Shown in pieces: positions 1 through 9,269 of a DNA stretch of 64,000 bases (its first letter is position 1; every line of letters starts with the position of its first letter). A model generated the notes under the pieces. That model saw nothing but the letters and a program-made list of their open reading frames with translations. It searched no databases and was not told the origin of the DNA. Origin of the DNA: Harmothoe impar (taxonomy: Eukaryota > Annelida > Polychaeta > Phyllodocida > Polynoidae); NCBI GenBank assembly GCA_947462335.1, contig OX381708.1:1984001-2048000 (forward strand). Reading direction: 5' to 3'. Made by a program: the position numbers and the translations under genes.

Positions 1-690
1 GGTTTCTCCATTCTCCACACAATACAGTAATCAATTTTATTACTTAAATTTGAATTCTATTAAGCTTAACTAATCTTATTTGACATTTTACCATGAAAAC
101 ATGTACACGTACCGATTTGTAATTTTATAAACTGAGAATGTACACTTTTGCAACATATGTAGGTTTAAGGAAAGTTAAAGACATATTTCCCTTGGAAATA
201 TCTTATATATCTTTGAGAATTATATCTCTGAACTATGAGATCACTCCTGTCCAATTAATTAGGTAATCCACCTTAAATTTCTTTAGAGGAACTAAAGAAT
301 ACTAAAGTGTCCGACTTCAGGTGAAATTAGCCTTTAAAATTTCCTGTTTTTGACAGTGGATATCTAGTTGATATCAATTATTGAACCATTTCATTATGTA
401 TAAGTCATGAAATAGCAATCCTTTGCTATCCATAGGTATTTCATGATAAGTTGTAGGTCAAATAGTCCATTTACTATAGCAAAAAGAAAAAAGGTCGCAT
501 TGGCAGTGACAACGAGCGTCCGGAAGTGGTGAATCTACCCTAAAGGATCGATCCTACCTTAGGGCCCATAATACAGTTGAGATACTCATGTAGGACAGTG
601 TGGTTGTCAGGCCTAAGTATTTTGGCATGGCAGTGTTCATGTAGCATCACAGCTAGAGTTATCATCACGTCATCATCACGTCGCTGCAGT
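1..690. other. AT-rich flank, no gene seen
   Basis: I see no coding region with family resemblance here. The stretch is AT-rich with short A-runs near 480-490. It probably continues the LINE-A copy whose ORF2 remnant lies just to the right, but no motif can be followed left of about 690. Confidence 0.4.
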
Positions 691-853
691 TTACATGTAA
701 GTCAGGTTGTAGCGGCACACAGGGATATAGAAAGTGGGCAGGCCCACTTGGTGGGTGTTGAAGTTTAGGATTTTTATTGCTTCTAGCAGTTTACCCTGAG
801 GACGCAAGTAAATATTTATAATGACTATCCTCCTCATTTTGGATTTGGTTGTT
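691..853 (-). pseudogene. LINE-A ORF2 endonuclease, distal segment beyond the Polinton insertion
   Basis: Read on the minus strand, this piece carries the AP-endonuclease (EEP family) strand motif of non-LTR retrotransposon ORF2, with a Tyr-Leu-Arg-Pro-Gln-Gly where family members have Tyr-Arg-Pro-Pro-x-Gly. It ends at a stop at 691-693 before any catalytic GDFN motif. It is the continuation of the ORF2 segment at 9270-9604. Removing the Polinton together with one copy of the 6-bp duplication leaves the two pieces in one reading frame. The LINE is truncated and dead. Confidence 0.7.
848..853. repeat. Left target-site duplication of the Polinton (GTTGTT)
   Basis: GTTGTT here and GTTATT at 9270-9275 flank the element, with five of six bases shared. 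A 6-bp duplication is the known integration footprint of Polinton/Maverick integrases. Confidence 0.75.
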
Positions 854-1140
854 AGTAGTATAGTATGTATCAGAATGGGACTATGCTTAAGTACTGTTTA
901 TTACTCATTGGATTTGCGGCCAATCAGAGGCCTCCATTTGACCGGAAGTGACCATTGCCATGGTAACGTGACCTAGTTAGGACTCTCAGCCAATCAGAGG
1001 CCTCCATTTGACCGGAAGTGACCGTTGCCATGATAACGTGACCTAGTTAGGCTCTCAGCCAATCAGAGGCCAGCATTCTAGGTGACCTACTGACCTACTT
1101 AGAGACTCTCAGCCAATCAGAGGCCAGCATTCTGGTTACC
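854..1140. repeat. Left terminal inverted repeat of the Polinton
   Basis: This pairs with 8959-9269 in inverted orientation. Internally it is built from about four tandem, imperfect copies of a 60-80 bp unit, each holding the core CTCTCAGCCAATCAGAGGCC. A CCAAT box (AGCCAATCAG) therefore recurs in every unit. Confidence 0.85.
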
Positions 1141-1300
1141 ATTTCGGCAAGGCAGAGAACCTTTGCCTGCATGAAACGACCACCATCGCAGCACCCCACT
1201 TCTGTCACAACATCGGCATCGCAAGCCTCTGACTCTCTGTCCGATCGCTCAGCTTTGGATTTTTGCTCATTTGCATGACGCATTTCTTCGGGTTTCTTGT

Positions 1301-1657
1301 TCAACATGCTTCAATTAGGAAATGAACGCAATGAGGTCCACAGGTGTCAGCAAAGGTGTCTTGGAGTTGAACCCGGTATCTTTGCCACTTGAACGGAGCA
1401 GAGCGGTTCAGGAAAGACAAGAACTCCCCACTCAGCGGCGGTAAGCCGAAGGAATCAATGTAGTACACTTCACCAGTCCTCGACACGTAAAACGCCACTC
1501 AATGCTGACCTGGTAAATGTTGAGGATCTGTGTTGTTCACGAAACAAGTGTCCTTGATAGGGTGCTTCGGAATAGTGTCACAAGAGAAAACACCTAGGAA
1601 ACTATGTTTTGTGTGAACGTTTTCCTTCAACACTCTACTTATTTCAAGTGTATTCAT
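1301..1657 (-). pseudogene. Adenain-like cysteine protease (virion maturation protease), nonsense-mutated
   Basis: This is homologous to the adenovirus/Polinton C5-type protease that cleaves capsid precursors. It starts with ATG at 1655-1657. Visible family features are the N-terminal Asn-Thr-Leu-Glu helix, an Asn-Thr-Asp-Pro segment before the active-site His, an Asp-Ser-Phe-Gly motif, and a terminal Cys-Gly-Pro-His-Cys box holding the nucleophile. The codon right after the active-site His, normally Trp in the family, is TGA at 1499-1501, so the catalytic half is cut off. Length (about 119 codons) is at the short end of the family. It lies 23 bp after the end of the capsid gene, as in other Polintons. 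Confidence 0.85.
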
Positions 1658-1680
1658 ACGCCACCACCGCCACAGCGTCT

Positions 1681-2980
1681 TCAGTTCATGTGGTAGTTGG
1701 TGATGGGATGGCGATCTCCGGTCAGCTCGACGTCCTACACCAAGTAGAGTAGCACCGTTGTGGTCTTCGCTAGAGCCGCGCGGAAACTGACCTCCACCCT
1801 CAGCTGACCCGCCCTTATATGGTTGACGTGACACCCGTCGTGCGACCTGTCTGGGGTTAAATCGAGGGGGAACACGGTGTAACCGTTCAGGAAATCGTCG
1901 TATGAAATACCACAGGAGCGCGTGCCCTCGTACATCCCTGTTTCCGTGTAGTGCCAGGTAATCTCTCACAGCCGCCTTTTTCTTAAAGTCTGGGACGTAG
2001 TCGTCGTTCGGCACATTCTGATCGTTCACTATCACTTGAAGCGAGCTTATGTCATAATGCTGCATCTTGAACGGGTTCTTCAGGTAATTACCGTTGAAGG
2101 CATCGTGGTCCAGAAAGCAAATCATCATTGACTTAGGTAGCTGACCTGTGTTGGAGTGCGTGTAGGTGTGATCTCTGTTACCTCCAGGGATGGCGTACGT
2201 CATCACCTCCACTCTGTTGACCGGGTAGTCGAAGGGTCCGTGTTCTATGACAGCTCTTTTGTGCGTTTCTGCCACAGAATCCGCTACCAGCACTCGCCGC
2301 ATGAAGAGCTTCCCTTTGTAGATCTTGAATTTGAAGCCCGCGTCAGCGGCGTACATGAGATAGAAAGAGGGGGCCGCCTGTTTGAGAGTGAGATTGATTT
2401 CCGTCTCTCCAACCATCAGCTTTGGTTGATGAGCTAGGTCAAAGTGGAGTCGTGCCATCAGCGAAAAGCGACCGTTGGAGATTAGCTTTCTGCTCGCAGT
2501 GTACCCGGCATTCTCATCACTTAACTTGTGAAAGTGATGGGGTGTATCTTGATGCCAGCCCTGGACGCTCATGATACCGTCCTTCACGTCTTTGTTGTAG
2601 TTGAGTAACCCTTCCAGGTAAGCCCGGTAAGGGTAGGTCTCGGTGTTACCAGACATTTTGAAACCACCAATGGAGACTTGGACGTCTTTGAAGAGCGAGT
2701 GAGCCAAGTTGTTCACCGGAGCCACTAGGTCGGTAGCCTCTAGCGCCTCACCGTTCGCTTTCTGCACCTCGCATTCTAGATGAAGGTAATTCTCGTTGAG
2801 GTCCGTGTACTCTTGCAACTTGTTGATGGTGAAATTGATGTTACCCCCATCCTCTAAAGAGTTTTTTGTTTCTATCCCGACAAAAGACAACTTTAGGTTA
2901 GTCGTCTGAGTCGGCGCTACGGCGTACAGGTCGAGCTAAGAGAGCGCGCACCAGTTACTGCTTTCGTGTACGTAAGCCAT
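1681..2980 (-). pseudogene. Polinton major capsid protein (double jelly-roll, hexon-like)
   Basis: It resembles the animal Polinton capsid proteins long annotated as F54H12.2-like. The ATG is at 2978-2980. The N-terminal region matches the family's Pro-Thr-Gln-Thr segment, followed by long jelly-roll-type sequence to about codon 350. Breaks seen: TAG as codon 15 (2936-2938); a frame change near 1936, after which the family-like C-terminus (Tyr-Thr-Val-Phe-Pro-Leu-Asp-Leu-Thr-Pro-Asp) continues in another frame; and a TAG at about 1735 inside the last strand. It forms the capsid shell in virus-like relatives. This copy cannot make full-length protein. Confidence 0.9.
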
Positions 2981-3024
2981 TATGCTCTCTCTTCACGCCG
3001 ATGATGGACTGACGCCGACGTCCT

Positions 3025-3393
3025 CTAGGTCTTTTTATTTAGGTCGTCCACCTGTCTACCGGTCGAAGATGTCCCCTCTGCGCCTCTTGCAAGAGCCACC
3101 ACCCGTTTGAGGAGAGTGCCGGCATTGCTTGGTGGTCCCCGCTTTCTTCTTCTTGGGTGTGGTGGTGTTTGTTTTTCCTCCAGAGAAAGCCGTACTCGGC
3201 AGCCTACCTTCTTCAACAGAGGGGCAGCCGAGCGCATCAGCCCTTATAGAGCGCCACCAAAACCGTGACCGCTCTGGAAAGAGCGCCGGCTGTACAAATT
3301 GATGCCGTTACCCAGCTGCGCGTTGTAGTAATCGCTGTACCTTTGGCCAGTGGTGCGCTTTGATGGAAAGTACGGAACGCGTTGACGTATCAT
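3025..3393 (-). pseudogene. Basic core protein (pX/pVII-like) of the Polinton, nonsense-mutated
   Basis: This is a short, very basic frame with ATG at 3391-3393. The N-terminal part is rich in Tyr and Arg. A Gly-rich patch is followed by an Ala-Pro-Leu-Leu-Lys-Lys segment, typical of the small adenain-processed core proteins of adintoviruses and Polintons. The Gly-Gly patch is a plausible cleavage site. A TAA at 3244-3246 splits the frame, and after Lys-Lys the reading appears frameshifted. It sits between penton and capsid genes. Assignment rests on composition, position and a short motif. Confidence 0.65.
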
Positions 3394-3397
3394 TTTT

Positions 3398-3847
3398 TTA
3401 ACGCTCAACAGGTCTCAGATGAAGTGTCACGGTCACCTCACCTCTACTGAGTGTGGGACGTCCGGATCTGTCTCTTAAGTAGACGCCGACCTCGTACAAC
3501 CTCTTGGATTGCAAGGGGAAATAATCCAAATGCGGAAAACTGATAGCTGCCATCCCACCTCGACCCTTTCCACTCCTGTCCACCGCGACGCAGCGTAACA
3601 GAGGCACTTGCATGTCACCCACACGTCTCCTCTCGATGATTTCGGTGTACACGTACACAGAGTACACGTCTCCGAAGGGGTCCATCATGTAGACGCCCGT
3701 GGTCGATGCATCAAAATGAGTCTTCTCCCCGAAGCCTAGAATGTCTGCCAGATGCTCGGTGAGGAGGACGCAAGTGTGTCTCGGGGGGTCTATGGTGACG
3801 CGTTTCGTCATCCCGTCGTACGAGATTCTTTTTTTTTCCTTTTCCAT
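3398..3847 (-). CDS. Polinton minor capsid (penton, single jelly-roll) protein, intact
   Basis: This is an uninterrupted 149-aa frame with ATG at 3845-3847. It matches the Polinton minor capsid family: a Met-Asp-Pro-Phe-Gly-Asp-Val-Tyr motif near residue 53, a Tyr-Val-Tyr-Thr-Glu-Ile strand after it, a Val-Pro-Leu-Leu-Arg stretch, and a terminal Thr-Leu-His-Leu-Arg. The family forms the capsid vertex. It is one of few intact ORFs in the element, and it ends 5 bp before the core-protein start. Confidence 0.85.
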   Translation of the reverse strand: MEKEKKRISYDGMTKRVTIDPPRHTCVLLTEHLADILGFGEKTHFDASTTGVYMMDPFGDVYSVYVYTEIIERRRVGDMQVPLLRCVAVDRSGKGRGGMAAISFPHLDYFPLQSKRLYEVGVYLRDRSGRPTLSRGEVTVTLHLRPVER

Positions 3848-3988
3848 ATTTCATTGATTTGTTTCTTAGTGGTGACATCATGTCTGCAGAAAACCCTTTC
3901 GCTATTTTCCAAGCTGACGTCAGCGGGCGCCATTTTCAACGTTTTGTGGTGAGTGCGATTGTAAGAAGACACTACATCATCCAGCACG

Positions 3989-4564
3989 TTAGCGATACGT
4001 GCGCTTGTGTGTGAAATAGCACCACAGCTTCTCCTTCAGACTTCGGTCCAAGCGCTCCACTAGACCAGCTTTGATCTCGTCGTTCTCGCCGGTGAAAAAC
4101 TCTATGCCCTCGCTGCTCAGGTGATCTTGGAAGATCATGTTGAGAAACTCTTTTCCTTTGTCTGTCTGAACGGAGCGCGGTTGTCACTCCGCGGACATGG
4201 TTTGGAACGCCTCGGTGACAGCCCTGCCGCTTTTGGATTTGGTGGGAGCGGCGCACGCATTCCTGGAGAAAATGTCAATTGCCATCACCACGTACCGGAA
4301 GCCACCGTTGTGAGACGCCAAAGCTTGCATGTCCATCAGATCTAACTGCCACTGCTGATCGATTGCGCCGGTTATGGTCTTGTTCCTTGCGTATTTTCTC
4401 CGAATGTGTTTATGTTTAGTGTAGGCGTCCAGCGACACTGAAGCATCTCGGATGAGTTTGGTGACGCTAGTGAAACTGGAGGGCGCTTTGACGTCGGTAT
4501 ATTTAGCTATAACGCGCCTGTTTTCTTTTTCCTTCTTGGTCAGTTTCTTCACTGACTTACCCAT
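3989..4564 (-). pseudogene. Retroviral-like (RVE) integrase of the Polinton, truncated
   Basis: Starts at ATG 4562-4564. The Polinton integrase core is visible: Leu-Asp-Leu-Met-Asp-Met with the first Asp, a Val-Met-Ala-Ile-Asp-Ile-Phe-Ser strand, then a Thr-Asp-Lys-Gly-Lys-Glu-Phe box with the second Asp and a Glu about 35 residues later, so the DD35E layout survives. A TGA at 4184-4186 interrupts the frame between the first and second catalytic Asp, and a TAA at 3989-3991 ends it. The usual C-terminal region (chromodomain in many relatives) is missing because the penton gene begins about 140 bp on. It catalysed insertion into 6-bp targets in its active ancestor. Confidence 0.9.
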
Positions 4565-4589
4565 GGGTGCGGGGAAGCGTTGAGGTTCG

Positions 4590-5691
4590 CTAGGCGACTG
4601 CGCAATTTCTTTTTCTTTCTTCGGTCACCCGTCCTGACGGTGGAGGGGGAGTATACTGCTCTGCGAAGTAGCGCAGCGTATTTGATGGTGATCTGTTGGT
4701 AGTTGGAGTTTGGAAATCGTCGTCGTCGTTGTCGTCGGAAGCGCTACCAAAGTGGAAGGGGGTGGCCACGGCACCGTACTCTGCTGCTCTTTCTTCTTCT
4801 TCCGCGTCGGAACTCGCTCGTTTCTCTCCTCTGTCGCCAGCTCTTATGTCCGAAGGTCTCTTGGGACTGCTCGCTTTATACAACGGGTTGCCGATCAAGG
4901 AGCCGGTGGGATCTTCCGTGCGCAGCACCTGTTTGAACGGGGTGTAGCCTGCCAGTCTCGGGGCCGTCTTCCTGGGCCTACTGACGTCGTTCAGTAAGTC
5001 CACTATGTTAATTCGATGGACAGGATCTGTTCCTTTACCCATCATCTCGTGCACCGTACCATCCTCGTTCCACTTGACCGAGGCGGCATTTTGCAATCTC
5101 TTATACAGCTTGGTGGTGGGGACGCGTTTCTTCTGGGGAACTTGTCAGAGCAAACCCTCAAGCAGGGAGATGTGGTGTTCAGCAGTCTGATGGGGTGGTG
5201 CTGGTGGCGAGGGTGAGTAGGATGTCGGGATGTTGTGGTTGTTGGGATTCGCGAGAAAAAATTGCAACCTATTCAACAACTTTCGGTAGGATCATTCAAC
5301 ACTAAGTCCAAGTCCCGTAGATAAACTGTAGCACCTGGTGTAATGCTGTGTTGGGATGAAGGGATTCTTCTGCCTGTCTGTAGTAATAGGGCATATTGGA
5401 AGGAAGGTCCGCTGCAGCGGCAGTAGCGGCAGCAGTGGTGGCGGTGGCGGCGGTGGTGTTGGTGGTGTTGGAGAGGGTTTCACTACGCTCATCAGGAAGA
5501 GGAGGAACACTTGGAGCAGTAGAAGTAGTAGCAGCAGCACCAGTAGTACTAGCAGCAGCAACAGCAGTAGTAGCAGGAGTTGTGATGAGACCATAATGAA
5601 GCGGTGGTGGTGACGCTTTTGCTTTCGATAGCATGTCAGGATCCACGAGCGCCAAGCGTTTGTAGTGTTGTTGCTGCTCTGAGTCCGTCAT
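4590..5691 (-). pseudogene. Polinton conserved protein of unknown role (between ATPase and integrase)
   Basis: Two fragments belong together. The N-terminal one (ATG 5689-5691) carries the Leu-Val-Asp-Pro segment common to this Polinton family. The C-terminal one (4590-5096) carries the Lys-Trp-Asn-Glu-Asp-Gly turn and the Asn-Ile-Val-Asp-Leu-Leu-Asn-Asp helix. Between them lies a simple-sequence expansion of Thr/Ala codons (about 5430-5580) followed by stops and frame changes. An acidic Asp-rich run lies near 4720-4760. Function is unknown in the family. Confidence 0.65.
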
Positions 5692-5725
5692 AGGGGTAGC
5701 GGTGGTAGTGGAGGAATGAGGTGTC

Positions 5726-6058
5726 TCATATACGGAGAATGCTTTTTATAAGCGGTAAGGCCATCCCTATGAGAGCCGGAATGAGGAAACCTCCCTGTTG
5801 TACCAAGACGCTTCTCTTTCTTTTGATGGACGTAGATTGTTTGCTAACCTCCCTCAACACGTTGGCGGATTCTCGAAGACTGTCCAGTTGTTTGTCGCTG
5901 AGCGGAATGTTTCCTTCCAGTAAATTCTGACAGATCTCGCTCAACGCCGTGATCAAATTGTTGCTTACAGAGCCTATTAAATGCTCGCAATCCTCTGGCG
6001 AGCACTTAGCTAAGTGCTTAAGAGTGCCATAGTGTCTTCCGAGTCGATGAGAAGCCAT
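5726..6058 (-). CDS. Small conserved Polinton protein with hydrophobic C-terminus
   Basis: This is an intact 110-aa frame with ATG 6056-6058. It has a helical, charged N-terminal two thirds, a basic Ser-Ile-Lys-Arg-Lys-Arg run, then Gln-Gln-Gly-Gly and a hydrophobic tail (Phe-Leu-Ile-Pro-Ala-Leu-Ile-Gly). The basic run, Gly-Gly and hydrophobic tail layout recurs in animal Polintons. The Gly-Gly could be an adenain site releasing a membrane-active tail, by analogy with adenovirus pVI; this is inference. It overlaps the end of the ATPase frame by about 40 bp. Confidence 0.7.
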   Translation of the reverse strand: MASHRLGRHYGTLKHLAKCSPEDCEHLIGSVSNNLITALSEICQNLLEGNIPLSDKQLDSLRESANVLREVSKQSTSIKRKRSVLVQQGGFLIPALIGMALPLIKSILRI

Positions 6059-6778
6059 TGCTACTTTCTCTTTCTCTTTTTTTGTCTAGCGGCACGAATA
6101 CAAGCTGATCGTAAATGGATGTCAAAGAGGAGCGTATTCTCAGATCGTCAGGTGTTGTCTGCTTGAAGTCCAGAAGGAGGTATGAGTGAGGTTGCTTGAG
6201 TTCGTGCATAAATATACTAGAGAGAGCCGTCGCGTTGGAGGGAAACACCGGTCGAGACAGACTCGCTATTTGCCCCATGTGGCCCGGGTTCTTGATACGA
6301 TCATGTAGTGAGCGTTCAGACTCATAGTTAGAAAGTCGGGCGGTTTCTGGAACAGGTTCTGAGTGATATATATAACGCTCACGTTCCAGTGATAGGAGTA
6401 TTTGGTGAAGATGTCAGCTACCAATTGCTGATTGGAACTGCCAATCAGATCGTCCAATATCAGTAGAGTGTGCGGTCATAGATCGCCTTCTGCTCCTTCT
6501 CCTACGTCTCCCGCTATAGACTCTTTGCTAGGAAGACCTTCTCTGAATTCCACGCCGTACTGATTTTGCATTTTTTCAAACAGTGGTAGCCACTCGCCGT
6601 AATAGTAAAAGATCTTTTCCACTGGTGGCGTGACCAAATTCTTCACATCGCTCAGAAATCGATCCACCAAGCGCGATTTTCCACAACCAGAGGGACTGCT
6701 GATGATACAACTGAAGGGTCCTTGTAGTCGAGGGTCGATATGTATTTCCGTGAAGGGTATGCTTTTACCACTCGACAT
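6018..6778 (-). pseudogene. FtsK/HerA-type genome-packaging ATPase (A32-like)
   Basis: ATG at 6776-6778. The Walker A motif (Ser-Gly-Cys-Gly-Lys-Ser) sits near residue 30. After a TGA near 6476, still in frame, Walker B (Leu-Ile-Leu-Asp-Asp) follows, and then the Thr-Gln-Asn sensor. A frameshift near 6280 moves the C-terminal part (Tyr-Leu-Leu-Leu-Asp-Phe-Lys) to another frame. The family pumps DNA into capsids. Its position next to the small hydrophobic-tail protein agrees with other Polintons. Confidence 0.88.
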
Positions 6779-6783
6779 TTTTT

Positions 6784-7132
6784 TTATTCAGCACGCGTTA
6801 TGGAGGCTACCTGTCTGTCTGTCCTGTTGAACGTTCGGTGACGAGTGGTTGTTGGGGAGCGCTGGTGGTGCATTTTATTGATAGCGTCATAGCACCACCA
6901 CCAGCAGCAGCAGCACCACCAGCAACAGCAGTAGTCTTTTTCTTTTCTTTTTCTTATTTTGCGATATATTCTATTTTCACTCAATGTCCATAAAAGATTG
7001 TTACAATTATCTATTAAAAAAAAGGAGGAGGAGGAGGAGCAGGGGGAAGAGGAGGAGGAGGAGGCAGATCAATCTTCTTCTCTTTTTTTTGATCATTTAG
7101 GCAAAGCTAGTCGCTTTGCCGCTTTCTTTTCC
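6784..7132. other. Low-complexity spacer
   Basis: It contains CAC/CAG-type triplet runs near 6888-6930 and an A/GAG-rich run at 7016-7065. No gene is seen. Confidence 0.5.
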
Positions 7133-7462
7133 TTATTCTGACGCGATCACATCCAAGAAGCAAGAAGCGGTGCAAATGTAGTGGTGACAATCACAAATTG
7201 GAGCGTATGCTTTAAACGGATGCGTTCCTTTCTTCTTCGATTCGCTTGCACTGTAATACGCAGGATAACAAGTGACCACGTCGAAACATTTCAAGATCGT
7301 GTTCACATCGACCACCACGCGCACCCACCGAGTGGGAGCCGCGGTCACCCCCAAATAACCGATGTTCGTCAGGTGTTGTCTTTCAGATAAAAAAATAGCT
7401 AGGGAGACGAGGGGTGAAAAAGGTGGAGGAGAGACTTGTCCGTGCATCCTCTCGAGTGCCAT
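7133..7462 (-). CDS. Hypothetical protein of the Polinton, Cys/His-rich C-terminus
   Basis: This is an open frame of 109 codons with ATG 7460-7462, in the same orientation as the other Polinton genes and upstream of the ATPase. The C-terminal third has clustered Cys and His (Ile-Cys-Asp-Cys-His-His and Ile-Cys-Thr-Ala-Ser-Cys), possibly metal-binding. I do not recognise a family. It could be the remains of a longer gene, or a chance ORF. Confidence 0.4.
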   Translation of the reverse strand: MALERMHGQVSPPPFSPLVSLAIFLSERQHLTNIGYLGVTAAPTRWVRVVVDVNTILKCFDVVTCYPAYYSASESKKKGTHPFKAYAPICDCHHYICTASCFLDVIASE

Positions 7463-7509
7463 ATTTTTCTCTCCAAAAAAAAAGAGTGAAAATAGAATGA
7501 AAGAAGCTA

Positions 7510-7575
7510 AGACGGCGGCGGCGGCGGCGGCGGTGGTCGTGGTGGTGGTTGTAGTAGTAGTAGTAGTAGTAGTGG
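7510..7575. repeat. Triplet microsatellite (CGG then GTG/GTA)
   Basis: A run of GGC triplets changes into GTG and then GTA triplets. It lies outside the recognisable Polinton genes, and the predicted peptides across it (poly-Ala, poly-Val, poly-Tyr) are artefacts of the repeat. Confidence 0.85.
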
Positions 7576-7702
7576 TGAAAGTGTGTGTCGAAAGAAAGTA
7601 AATCCAGGCCTTTTATATGAATGATGAGAGCGCGATCTAATCCCGTTTTCACCTGGTGTATGATGATGTGGCTCACTCTCACCAAATCAATGCAACTAAA
7701 AT

Positions 7703-7753
7703 GTGGCCGTACATGATCGGTGGCCATACATGATCAGTGGCCGTACATGATCG
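7703..7753. repeat. Three tandem copies of a 17-bp unit
   Basis: GTGGCCGTACATGATCG is repeated three times head to tail; the middle copy has two changes. The TACATGATCG core reappears near the palindrome at 7913. Confidence 0.85.
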
Positions 7754-7912
7754 GAAGACTATGAAACCCACCAGTTGCCCCATGCACTCCACTATTTAAC
7801 TCATCTAACCGTACCTACTAGCTGTAATGTATTTTTGGGGAGTTTATTAGGAAAAAAACACTCCCAAAATATTTATATGGGCCTCTGGGGAGTGCCTTAA
7901 TGTACAACCGAT

Positions 7913-7936
7913 CATGTACGTCACATGACGTACATG
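7913..7936. repeat. Perfect palindrome, 11-bp arms
   Basis: CATGTACGTCA and its exact reverse complement are separated by two bases. Each arm holds a CRE half-site-like TGACGT. It lies between the Polinton coding block and the MITE. Confidence 0.85.
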
Positions 7937-8031
7937 ACCGGCTGGGAATGCCATGTAAAATAGAGTCACGCGTTCTCACTAATCCCCTAATTAGGTCACG
8001 TTTGTTTACAAACAAACACTTCACGTGACAT

Positions 8032-8887
8032 CCCAGTAAACACCCTACGTAGTTCCAACGTAGCTCAGAGGTTTCTCTAGGTAGATGTCCAACCAAAAGG
8101 TTTGAGATTGGTAATTTTGGAAGGTTTGTAGACGTCAAAACGTTAAGGTTTATTTATGTTCAACAGATGTAGACGTCTGATTTACGTTGATCTACCTCAT
8201 TCAGACGTAAAAATTCTACGTAGATCTACGTTAAAAGACGTAACTTTTCAACTTCAATTGGGTAGATGACTTTTCCGTGTCACACTAGGTGGCAGCACTA
8301 TCAATTATGGAGAGTATATTACAGCTCCTTAACAAATCTACCACATTCAAGCAGTAAATTCTCATTAATTGTGAATTCAATATCATGCAAATAAACTGCA
8401 TTCAATAGAATATTTGTATATAAAGGACAGGTGATTAGAGTATTGTGCATGAATAGGTGCTTTGAGGCATATTACTGTGAGGACACCACATTGGTGGTAA
8501 TAGAAGAACTACAAAGCCTCTCTGCAGCCAAAACTATTCAACAGATCTATACTGTCAGGCTGTTCAATTGAACTACAAGAATATACTATGTAGAATGAGA
8601 TGAGATTGAAAATTATATTAGTTACTTTGTATAAAAATTGTTTGTAAATGTAAATTTGTCTGCAATATATTACAAGTCTTTGTCTGAGTCCCGGCCAATA
8701 TGTAGAATTATATGTAATGCGTTAAACATAGATTTATGTCTTCAGGAGCTACGTAAATCAAACCTGCAGGTTTGAGATTGGTAAATAAACCTTAACGTTT
8801 TGACGTTGATAAACCTACTAAAATTACGTAGTTCAGACCAAAATTCAACGTAGATTTACGTCTGACCAACGTCATTGTATTTACTGG
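8032..8887. mobile_element. MITE-like element with long imperfect TIRs, ACGT-rich (MITE-1)
   Basis: The ends CCCAGTAAAC and GTATTTACTGG are inverted. Beyond them the arms stay similar for well over 100 bp (a shared block reads GTTTGAGATTGGTAA near 8099 and 8770, and AACGTTAAGG/CCTTAACGTT). No ORF of its own. The ends match those of the larger element at 34949-36312. The target duplication is ambiguous. Confidence 0.65.
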
Positions 8888-8958
8888 CATGTCACGTGGC
8901 ACGAGGTGTTGTTTACAAACAAAAGAGTCACGTGGTCGCTAATTAGGTCACGTTACCT

Positions 8959-9269
8959 AGTTACCAGAATGCTGGCCTCTGATTGGCTGAGAGTCTCTAA
9001 CTAGGTCAGTCGGTCACCAGTCACGTGGTCGCTAATTAGGTCACGTTACCATGGTTACGAGAATGCCGGCCTCTGATTGGCTGAGAGCCCCTAAGTAAGT
9101 CAGTAGGTCACCTAGAATGCTGGCCTCTGATTGGCTGAGAGCCTAACTAGGTCACGTAACCATGGCAATTGTCACTTCCGGTCAAATGGAGGCCTCTGAT
9201 TGACTGCAAGTCCAATGAGTAATAAACAGTACTTAAGCACAGTCCCGTTCCGATACATATTATACTACT
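8959..9269. repeat. Right terminal inverted repeat of the Polinton
   Basis: Inverted match to 854-1140. It holds three to four copies of the GGCCTCTGATTGGCTGAGAG block and ends ...TATACTACT, directly followed by the GTTATT duplication. Confidence 0.85.

Larger units (their letters stand above)
854..9269 (-). mobile_element. Degenerate Polinton/Maverick (adintovirus-like) element, 8.4 kb
   Basis: The element starts AGTAGTATA and ends with its inverted counterpart, with TIRs of about 290-310 bp and a 6-bp target duplication. On the minus strand, in order from the right, it carries an unknown ORF, a packaging ATPase, a small conserved ORF, a proline/acid-rich protein, a retroviral-type integrase, penton, a core (pX-like) protein, major capsid and an adenain-type protease. 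This gene set is that of Polintons/adintoviruses. No protein-primed DNA polymerase B is visible. The element is 8.4 kb against the usual 15-20 kb, and most genes carry nonsense or frameshift changes. It also hosts a MITE at 8032-8887. Confidence 0.9.

Noticed and set aside
5292..5613. Leu-, Ala- or Ser-rich ORFs on both strands
   Set aside because: They are readings of the triplet-repeat expansion inside the Polinton gene; composition is purely repeat-driven.
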